Shown here: piece by piece, positions 52,936 to 61,289 of the stretch
Layout: each line of letters starts with the position of its first letter
Numbering within the stretch: the stretch's first letter is position 1
DNA from: Galeruca laticollis
Lineage: Eukaryota; Arthropoda; Insecta; Coleoptera; Chrysomelidae
Assembly: GCA_963921935.1 (NCBI GenBank)
Contig: OY998177.1
Span: forward strand, 25,055,926 to 25,119,925
Reading direction: 5' to 3'
DNA length: 64,000 bases
Translations under genes and position numbers: made by a program
Notes under the pieces: model-generated
The model's input: the letters and a program-made list of their open reading frames with translations, nothing else
Told to the model about the DNA's origin: nothing
Database searches by the model: none

Positions 52936-54271
52936 TAGTGTTGCCCAAATGCAAGAACAAGACGAGACTTAGCCAGTCTTGGTCTTGGTCTTGCGCCAAT
53001 TCACCTGGTCTTGGTCTTGGTCTTGGTATTGCGGTCCCAGTCTTGGTCTTGGTCTTGGTCTTGGTCTTGCAGCAAGAGTCTCGCAAGTCTCGCAATTAGG
53101 TATTAGCCTATTGCTATTTATTAAACATGGTTAAAACATATAAAACACAAATTAAAGACATTAACTTGACTGTATTTTAAAGAACATTATCTGTCTAGAA
53201 AGAAATTGATAGACCCTCACCTCATATTAATTCATTTTACCAAGAATCAATACAATTTACTGAATTTACCATTTATTTAAATAAAAATACAACACAAGTT
53301 ATATTAAAGAACACTATAGAATACCTTTGACATTACTGTTACTTTATATTCATTCTTTTGACCAAGAATTAATACAAAGTAACCATCTGGCTGACTCATC
53401 ACTTAACCTATTTCTATGTTTTCTAATTACTAATGATGAATAATCTCTCTGCAGGTACTGAAGTTGCAGGTATTGAGAGGAAATCACGGGCCATCTTCGA
53501 TAAAGCCGGATACTCTGTCTCATGCGTCCTCCACCACTCTAAAATGTCTTCGGAGCTGGCGGCTCTGGGTTTACTTAGGTACTCCTCCAACTCCAATTGA
53601 AATAAATACTATTTTTTATAGTCCATTATCTTAGATAGCCGCAAATCAAAGGATGCCGCATGTCATTGTAGCGTCCTGCTTTTCGCTCTTATTATTATAA
53701 GTTAGATTTTAAATTAGTTTGTGTTTTTCGGCCTGTAACTTTCGAAATATTAAGAAAATAAACATTTTCTCGGTAACAAACTACATATAATTTTATTACA
53801 CTTTATTCTATATAGTTTATTTTTCGTTTTTATTATTTTCATTTTATTTATTGTCATACTATATTTAATATATTATTTTTTATTTACTTATTCGGACTGC
53901 GTAAATTCCCCCTTCAACTAAAATGCACTGATTTCATTTATATCTGTACTTTACGTGTTCCTATTTTCTGCCTATTTTATTCTTCAAAATTTTATGTACT
54001 AGTACTTTCTTTTATTTTGTTTCGTTTGTTTTCTACGTGTCAATTTCTTGTATTATAAACTAAGCCTGTCCGCTCCCTAAAACGACACTCAGTACTAACT
54101 GCAAGACGCAAGAGTCTCGCAGGCTTAGTCTTGTTCTTGCTCAAATCTTGCATGGTCGGTCTTGGTCTTGGTCTTGCCTAAAATTACGCGGTCTTGGTCT
54201 TGGTCTTGGTCTTGCAAAATGCAAGAACAAGACCAAGACTGCAAGACCAAGACTGATTTTGGGCAACACTA
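52936..54271 (-). mobile_element. hAT transposon, deletion derivative, with hexamer arrays at both ends
   Basis: Left end TAGTGTTGCCCAAATGCAAG at 52936 and right end, read inward from 54271, TAGTGTTGCCCAAAATCAG. Flanks CATCTAAG (52928-52935) and GATCTAAG (54273-54280) match at 7 of 8 positions, allowing one extra base on the right; this is the hAT target length. Just inside both ends lie runs of GGTCTT/CTTGGT hexamers (52972-53075 and 54152-54215). A transposase C-terminal remnant is in the middle. Inserted in the BEL/Pao polymerase. Confidence 0.8.
53415..53585 (-). pseudogene. hAT transposase dimerisation domain (hATC) remnant
   Basis: Minus-strand reading SKPRAASSEDILEWWRTHET, EYPALSKMARDFLSIPATSV, PAERLF matches the hAT C-terminal dimerisation domain very well (WW-x-x-H, Y-P-x-L-S-x-M-A-R-D-x-L-x-I-P-A-T-S-V-P-A-E-R-x-F). 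The catalytic domain and zinc finger are absent, so this copy depends on another hAT. Confidence 0.85.
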
Positions 54272-54410
54272 CGATCTAAGCCGATTCAAAAGAAAAGCTC
54301 TCTGTGACAATATCCAGATATGTATCGAAACGAAGAGCATGTGAAACCAAAGGATGAGTACAACCTTCTCCATTAACTAAATGTAAATAGAACGCGGCAG
54401 GCTAAAAAAA
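54272..54410 (-). pseudogene. BEL/Pao reverse transcriptase fragment upstream of the hAT insertion
   Basis: Minus-strand reading FYLHLVNGEGCTHPLVSHAL followed by RFDTYLDIVTESFSFESA. In BEL/Pao this position carries L-A-x-D-E-G-x-x-H-P-x-A-x-x-A-L, then D-x-Y-V-D-D-I-V-T-G-S. Here the active-site YVDD reads YLDI. About 100 residues expected before TKRNLLSHLARIFDPLG are missing, so the site also suffered a deletion. Confidence 0.6.
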
Positions 54411-54417
54411 GAGCAGA

Positions 54418-54571
54418 AGTGGTTCCATAAGTAACAGTTTTAAGTCAATAGTCTTGGAGAGGTGTGGAAGGCGAAAGTCTCCAAACTATTCGCTGATAGT
54501 CCTGGTGTGCAATATTCACTAACGAACCTCTTCAAGACTTTCGACTTAAAACTGTTACTTATGGAACTACT
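54418..54571. mobile_element. MITE with ~45-bp inverted ends
   Basis: 54418-54463 reads AGTGGTTCCATAAGTAACAG, TTTTAAGTC, then GTCTTGGAGAGGT; the reverse complement of the right end reads AGTAGTTCCATAAGTAACAG, TTTTAAGTC, then GTCTTGAAGAGGT. Total 154 bp with a ~60-bp centre. Flanks do not show a clear target duplication. Confidence 0.75.
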
Positions 54572-54659
54572 AATTTTTGTATGCTAATGTCTATTCAGGT
54601 AAGTTAGGTTTTTGACCACAGAATAAGTGGTTCAATGTATGTCCAACTTTTTGTTACAC

Positions 54660-56007
54660 ACTGTACACCTATACTGATAGAAACTCATCGAAAAATATGC
54701 AAAAACTAATTGGTATATAGAGTTGTAGTTAGAGACAGTAAGAATGGAAATAAATGTGGAGAAGAAATAAGTCAAATTGATTCCGGCGATTGAAAGTAAA
54801 AACGTAAGGGAAGAAAGTAGACGAGCGCGAGACTTTTCTCGTCTCGTTTAACAGAGAAATAAAATTGTTAACACTATCATAAGCATTCAATTTTGTGGAG
54901 CTCTAGAAGAAAGAGTAACATATCATTAGGACTGCCAACAAAGAGTAAGGATAGCTCTCAACACTACCAAGTTTCGTTATTTTGGATATTTGACATATTT
55001 GAAAACGATACTCGGTATATCCAATAATTATTTATTCCAATCATACATTATATTCGCACAGAAAATCTTATTTATAACAGAATAATGCCTTTTTAAAATA
55101 CGAAACATCTTTTCATTCCGCATTATTTTAAACTTCTTTATAGATCGTTACTCTATCATGAATAAAAGTTTCGTTTCAAACTTGTAATCTGAACCGACAC
55201 TGACTCGATAAAATCAATGTTTGTCACTCGAAAAGAGAACTACGTGGAGTTTACAAAGAGGTATTGTGCCGCCTAATAACACGGCGGCAGTCGGATTGGT
55301 CCTATTATATTCCAAGATTCTATTACGGAACCGCATTCGGATCTGCGCCTGACGTCTTACTAAACTTAGCTCAGCATGAGGTATAACGGACCCTTAAATT
55401 TGTTACCATTTTGTTAAAATGGGGGTCCTTGATTCTGACTAGAATCTGATTAGTCTGCAAACAAATTATTCAAATGTGGCGTTTGATGTTACGATGTATC
55501 TTTTCTGATACGGAATCATTACAAAATATCATTTTATAAAAATAAACAGCGTTAAATCGACAAAGTTTCAGCATAACATTTCCCGTAAATCAAAAAAAAG
55601 TCTAACAATATAAATTTATTGAAATAAACGTATTATTTGGACTCTCCGGGGAACATATTATGCTAATTATGACAAAAAAATAGTAGCTTTTCAAACAGGT
55701 GGTTAGATAATTTCTTTCCTCGGTTTGTCAGCATGACAAACGATTTGTTATAAATTGAATATTTTGTTGGGGAAAATTGTAGTATGTATACACCAATTTT
55801 TTATCCATTTCCTGAACAAACAGCTGTAATGATATTGAAAATACTTAATCCATTTGGATATTTCTTATATTGACTGTCAGTGGCGGCTCGTTATATTATA
55901 AGTAAAATATATCTTGAGTTACTACCGTGAAGAGTTTCAGAATGTGAAATTATAATGGCATTTACATTATTATCTCACAGTCCGATGGAATAAAACAAAA
56001 GATTTTG

Positions 56008-56010
<3 letters not shown>
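54660..56010. other. No recognisable gene
   Basis: AT-rich except for a GC-richer patch at about 55260-55390 without open frame. Nothing recognised. Confidence 0.45.
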
Positions 56011-56011
<1 letters not shown>

Positions 56012-56051
<40 letters not shown>

Positions 56052-56529
56052 AATACTATATTTCCTGCGTCTTTTCATCCTTCCGACGTTTCGGCGTCTC
56101 CCTTAAATCAAAGAGTATATTATGTTCTAATGATTTACTTCCAATGTCCTTATCGATACAAACGCGTAGATACTTTGAAATTTCAATATACTCTTAAAAC
56201 AAAAAAGTTTTTTTTCCAAAATTTATCATACATCTTGCAGACATTTCTGCATCCGTACATATTACCGCAAAAATATACGCCATCCCGATATACGCAGAGC
56301 GTGAACAGCGCACCAATTCGGAGTTTGGTTGAACTACGATATACGTAAACTGGCGACCATTCTCACAAATGGGCGTCCGACTAAAAATTTATTCTTTTAC
56401 GTTTTCGACCATCCTGCATTTAATGGCGCAAAAAACTTTTCTGCGTCCATATACGGACGCAGAAAGTCGCGGGACGCAGGTATTAATGTAAAAACCACAA
56501 TGTACGGACGCACAGTTATCGAAGAGATG

Positions 56530-56583
<54 letters not shown>

Positions 56584-56600
56584 AGAGAGAGAGAGATGCG
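56012..56600. repeat. Two (TA)n tracts enclosing a segment with a GCGTCC hairpin
   Basis: (TA)n at 56012-56047 and 56533-56581, the latter followed by (GA)n at 56582-56596. Between them, TTCTGCGTCC (56439-56448) and GGACGCAGAA (56455-56464) form a perfect 10-bp inverted pair with a 6-base loop, and GGACGCA recurs at 56472 and 56505. The frames at 56130-56348 and 56329-56532 are unassigned. Confidence 0.7.
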
Positions 56601-56663
56601 GATTGCTTATTGGGAGGTTATGTTGATTATTATATGTGGTATATACACATATATAACAGTTAA

Positions 56664-57130
56664 ATCTAGGGAATTCTCCACTGATAAACTGTCTTCTTAA
56701 GTGATAATTGTAAAGATCAGCAGATATAGTTTTCCTGGTTTTCTATATCATTGCACAGTTATACTGATCTTAATTGGAAAAATGATATCCAGGATATCAC
56801 CATAGGGCTAATAATATCTAAGCTTCAATATTTGTAATATCACATCTTCTTCTTTTTTCTATAAACATATATTAAGCCAATCACAAGTTAGGTTACTTCT
56901 TGGTCTAGCCAAAAATAACTACTAAACATCAGGTAGGCATAAAATAAAATGTAACTTCTGTCATTCTGACGATGATATTGATTTATCGAAACAATTGTCA
57001 ATTTTTTAGAATTTTCAATAACTTGTATTATATTGTGGAATTAACTAGAGACCTTGAGTTTCATTTAAAAACACTAATATGAGCATATTCCATGAAGTAA
57101 GGGTCGAGACAGTCAATTTAATGTATAATT
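56664..57130 (+). mobile_element. Isolated 3' end of the Penelope-like element
   Basis: Begins with codons for NLGNSPLINCLLK and a stop, the C-terminus of the gene at 3311-4215, then the ~420-bp terminal repeat of copies A and B up to GGGTCGAGACAGTCAATTTA near 57120. It lies on the plus strand, so it is a second, heavily 5'-truncated insertion. Confidence 0.85.
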
Positions 57131-57309
57131 ATCAAAATCAAAGTGCAATTGCGTCCAAGTAGCTTACAACTCCAATCATAAAACATTTCAACTAGTCAAC
57201 TTTATTAACAATTCTTTAATTTAAATCTGTTGAATTGAAGTTTAAAGCAAAGTGAAAGAGTTAAATAAGGATAACTCAAGAATATATCATCATCAATCTA
57301 TATAGATCT
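57131..57309. other. No recognisable gene
   Basis: AT-rich spacer between the Penelope-like end and the R4-like scrap. Confidence 0.4.
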
Positions 57310-57665
57310 ATTGCAGGATGAATGCGTCTCCTATTTGTTTCCACTCTGCTCCATTTTATGTAATCATTCTTCTATCTCTTGTATTTTATCTCTACAGCGA
57401 CGTTTTGGTATTTTCAGCGGTCTTTTATCATCTCTAGTTATCCAACATAAAACTTTGGTGGTCTATCTATTATCGTTTCTTCTGACAAAGTACCCAGTCT
57501 TGTTCTTATTCAACTTTTCTTTTTCTACAAATGACATCAGTAACTAAGGTTCCTTCTTTAAACCATGTGTCTCGCTTTCTGTTTCTACGGTTGAATCTTA
57601 GCATGAATCTTCCCATGTCTCTCTGGGTCCCTTATAGTTTTTGTACAGTTTGGATTGTTAATGCT
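57310..57665 (-). pseudogene. R4/RTE-like reverse transcriptase C-terminal tail
   Basis: Minus-strand readings TQRDMGRFMLRFNRRNRKRD, GTLVTDVICRKRKVE, then TRDRRMIT and AEWKQIGDAFILQ. This matches the tail of insect endonuclease-reverse transcriptase elements (Q-R-x-M-E-R-x-M-L-x-I-x-x-R-D-R-x-R, T-K-V-x-D-V, then D-R-x-x-W-K-x-L-x-E-A-Y-V/I-Q). Several stops. Confidence 0.55.
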
Positions 57666-57763
57666 CCTTTATTAATTATAATATTCTAATTAAACTTTTA
57701 TGTTTCTATATTTAAAGAAATTTCCAATTTTTGAGGCTATACTATTCTAAAGCCTACTTCTAA

Positions 57764-57990
57764 TCAATAGTCCAGCAACATAAACTCAAAACAGCTATTG
57801 TACTTTTCATTGTCCTGGAACAACTCGGGCAATGGGAACCTTTTATATGCGTAAATACTTCCATCCCATTTAAAATTGAATTCTTCACACTCCATACATT
57901 GTTGGAAACTGTTGTCCTTCCTCTCTGCATAAAACTCTGTTACCAATTTTTTGCGTGATCACCTTTCCAAAAAAATTTCGTTACTAACCA
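57764..57990 (-). CDS. Unassigned short frame, 60 codons or more
   Basis: VTEFYAERKDNSFQQCMECE, then EFNFKWDGSIYAYKRFPLPE and LFQDNEKYNSCFEFMLLDY. Composition looks coding and a Cys-x2-Cys is present. In the preceding stretch the same strand reads KKRKNNLLVSNEIFLER before a stop. I do not recognise it; it could be a fragment of a transposon protein or an old host exon. Confidence 0.3.
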
Positions 57991-58065
57991 ATAAATTGTT
58001 TTTCCTTTTCTTAAGTACGATCCCTTGGCTCTAGATTTGTGTATATTATTACAAATGTATTACGT

Positions 58066-58740
58066 TTCCGCCCAACCTATCTAATATGCGAGAAAATTAT
58101 TGGTTTACCCCAAAAAAAGTTGGTATTACGTATTATTTTTTGAGTTATTTTCACATTTTTCAGTAAGAACAACACGAAAAACAGGTTTTTAGAAAAAAAA
58201 TACCGTATGTATGTCGTCGTCGTTGTCGTCGGTCACTTGTCGTAACAGCACGATATAACTTCCGGAGTGCATTAAGTCACCAATTTTATGACTGATTATT
58301 ATTCAGGACATCTCACAGATAAACCCTATTCATTTGCAGCTCACCAGAGCCAGTACAACGGGTGCTATGGTACTTGAAGTACGACATTTCGTGTAATTTT
58401 TCAAGAAATTTCGATTTGTTAGCACGATACAGCCTCCGGAGGATAGGAAATCACCGATTTTAATAATTTGATATTGCTCAGGGTCTCTCACAGATGAACT
58501 CTGTTGATTTTCATTTCACCGAATCAAGTAGAACGGGTGCTATTGTACCTGAAGTACAACATGTTTGATCGTTTTTGGAGAAATCTCGATTTGTTAGCAC
58601 GATAATGCCTCCGGAATATATAAAGTTACCAATTTTATGATTGGGTATTGTTCAGGGCATCTCACAGATGAAACCCATTCATTTCCTGCTCACCATAGCC
58701 AGTACATGCGAAAAATTTGGTTTTAATATTTAAAACTTTT
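58066..58740 (+). repeat. Composite satellite-bearing repeat, copy 4
   Basis: Header TTTCCGCCCAACCTATCTAA with AAAAAAAGTTGGTATT at 58066-58130, GTC microsatellite near 58210-58228, units starting near 58243, 58418 and 58592 (spacings 175 and 174), and a worn tail TGCGAAAAATTTGGTTTTAA near 58708. About 40 kb away from copies 1-3 but the same layout. Confidence 0.85.
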
Positions 58741-58959
58741 TATGTTTAATTGTCACTGTCGATTAACTTAACCTATAATCTCTTACCCGCGACTCTAATA
58801 CTTCTTATTACTATTGACAAACACCTCAATATTTCTTAATTTTGCTTTCAAATACTACTTCTGAATACTAGTAAATATAGGTTTTTTATTTTAGTTTAAA
58901 GCGTTTCGACAGCGCTGGCACATAAAGAATACGTATTATCAATATTAAATTATATTTTA

Positions 58960-59750
58960 TGGTAGTTTGTAGCTTTGAGAAACTCTAAAACTTTCTTGAG
59001 CTCTGTTGGGCAGTTTACCATTTCCTTGAGGTTTGGCTGTAGGTCAAATTGTTGATATATAGCAGAAAATTGTTTGCAGTAGAGAGTATGTGCTTAACGG
59101 TCAATATAGTATTTATTACAGCTACGGTAAAAAGGACGACTTTCTGAAGACACAAGATAAACATGTGTGAGTTTAGTCTTCTGGTTACAGTAGCATCGCT
59201 TCTTATTAAAAAGTTCAGGCAGAGAGGAGAAATAGATTAATGGATATCGTAGCTGTCATACTATTGCGCCATAGATATCGCCAAGATTCTTGCATAAAGT
59301 ATTTGAAGTTGAATTTGAAGTCGGCTGAAAGCTGGACTATGAGTTTTGGATTGTTGCTTGAGACATCTTCTTTGGCGTGGTGTAGGTTAAATTGTTGATA
59401 CATAGCAGAAAAATTGTTTGCAGTAGAGAGTATGTGCTTAACGTTCAATATAGTATTACAGCTATGGTAAACAGGACGACTTTTTGAAGACACCAGATAA
59501 CCATGTGTGAGTTTAGTGTGGCTAACTTAAAGTCTTCTGATTACAGTAGCTTCGCTCCTTGTTAAAAAGTTCAGGGAGAGGAGAAATAGATTGATGGATA
59601 TCGTGCTGTCATACTATTGCGCCATAGATATCTCCAAGATTCTTGCATAAAGTATTTGAAGTTGAACGTGAAGTCGGTTGCAAGCTGGACTATGAGTTTT
59701 GGATTGCTTCTAAAGCCAGCTCCTTTGGCGTGGTGATCTGCAGTATAATT
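58960..59750 (-). pseudogene. I/jockey-type element 3' coding tail, tandemly duplicated
   Basis: A ~346-bp segment occurs twice: GCAGTAGAGAGTATGTGCTT at about 59078 and 59420, GGAGAAATAGATT at 59226 and 59577. Minus-strand readings ESWRYLWRNSMT, CNTILNVKHIL and, at the end, CPTELKKVLEFLKATN are the usual post-RNase H tail with a C-x-x-x-x-T-V-K-H-I-L-x-x-C-type motif, the last Cys being lost. Confidence 0.7.
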
Positions 59751-60080
59751 TCCAGCGATTCCAATGTGAGATGGAAGCCAGATGATAGATACTGTTAGGT
59801 CATGAGCAAAGAGAGTTTGATAGATGTCATGTATGTTATGGACAATGAAGATGGTTTTAATTGACTGAATCGAAGAAAGGGAAACAGTACATATGGCAAT
59901 ATTTTTGTTGAGGATGGAGTTATATTTGAAAGCCTGAAGAATGCTGTAAAGCTCACCCGAGTAAACACATCCAGTTGAAGGTAACTAGAAGGAGCCTTTG
60001 AGTTAATGTTTCGAGGTAACTGGACAACCAACACCGGTGTCAGTTTGGAGGCATCAGTATAGAGTAATAAATCGTACAAT
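59750..60080 (-). pseudogene. RNase H domain of the I/jockey-type element
   Basis: Minus-strand readings YDLLLYTDASKLTPVLVV (first Asp), SGELYSILQAF (Glu), and DLTVSIIWLPSHIGIAGNYT, ADHHAKGAG (final Asp), the order of an RNase H fold that removes RNA from the RNA-DNA hybrid. Frameshifts split the blocks. Confidence 0.75.
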
Positions 60081-60493
60081 TTTTATTTATAGTTTTTCCA
60101 GGAATGCGATTAGCGATTGAAAAGTTCTTTATTTACAATATTGTGTCATTTATATTTACAAATGTAGTGAGAAATATATGAGGGCCGATGTTCTGGCATT
60201 TTTCCCTACTTTGGCGTTCCTCTGGTGCGGTACATGGTTCCCTGCTTCGCGCATTACCCATTTGTTGTGATTGATTTAAATAGCTTTGTCCCGCATATAC
60301 AATTATGACTACCTAGATTTTGTTGTGTCTCTGAAAACCGGCTGAAACACAGGGTTCCAAAATCGAAGTGAGTATTAATTTATGAGGAGCAGCAACATGG
60401 CAGATGTTGTTTAAGATGGGGTGTTGATTTTGTCTGTTGACAGTGAATGCTTTTTATAGGGAGTTTTAGTCCCTATTTCGATGGTTTTGGTTG

Positions 60494-61285
60494 CTAGGAG
60501 GCGAACAACTTGTTATGTGAATAGTGTACCATGCAAAAGCCTACGCCCGCTATCAAAGGTGTCTTCTGCGTGACTAGCGGCCCTGAGCGTATCACAAAGA
60601 TTTTTAGGGAGACAGTGGTTATAAAAGTTTGTAGATATTTTGGTGATGACGTCCTTGATGGTGGGCAGGTCGGCTTGTTCATGTAACCATGTATTTTTGA
60701 GAAGTCTTGGGTAGATTGTTGTGTGTTTGATTGCAATGCGAAGACACTTGTTCTGTACAGCTTGCAGTATATTAAAGTTAGTTTTGTCGGTGTGTAATAT
60801 ACCGGAGCAGCATAAGTTAGAATTGGTCGGATTATATGTTTGTATATTGTGAGTTTGTTTGCAATTGAGAGACTACTATTCTCACAGATTAACGGGTATA
60901 ATTTGCTCATTGCAATTTTGGCTTTTAGTACCTGTTGTGCAATGTGCGCGGTAGCGTTGGTGTTACAATGCACAGTGTATCCCAGGTACTTTAGCGTATT
61001 ACTGGGTGTAATGCCCATCTATACACAGCTGTAATTGCAATGAGTTTCTTCCTGATCTTCTCCTGAGTAACAAGTACTCTGTTTTGGAGGCGTTCATCGT
61101 AAGTTTGTTGTCTCTGATGAATGGTAGTATGTGTGTTTCAACGTTTTGTAGTGCAGTTTCTGATGTTGGCGCTGTTGATACGAAACATGTGTCGTTCGCA
61201 TACATGGCTGTGGGGATTTGCGGGGAGAAGGGAAGGTTATGGGTGAAGAGCGAATAAAGCAAAGGTGATAAGACATCCACGAATG
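60494..61285 (-). pseudogene. I/jockey-type reverse transcriptase, 5'-truncated, active site altered
   Basis: Minus strand from 61285: VDVLSPLLYSLFTHNLPFSP, AMYANDTCFVSTAPTSETAL, DNKLTMNASKTEYLLLRR, then SNTLKYLGYTVHCNTNATAH, IAQQVLKAKIAMSKLYPLIC, KLTIYKHIIRPILTYAAPVY. The catalytic YADD reads YAND. The copy begins exactly where the GVPQGDVLSP block should start, so the 5' half is missing. A single frame change near 61000 separates two open pieces (60999-61280 and 60494-61018). Confidence 0.85.
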
Positions 61286-61289
61286 CCTT

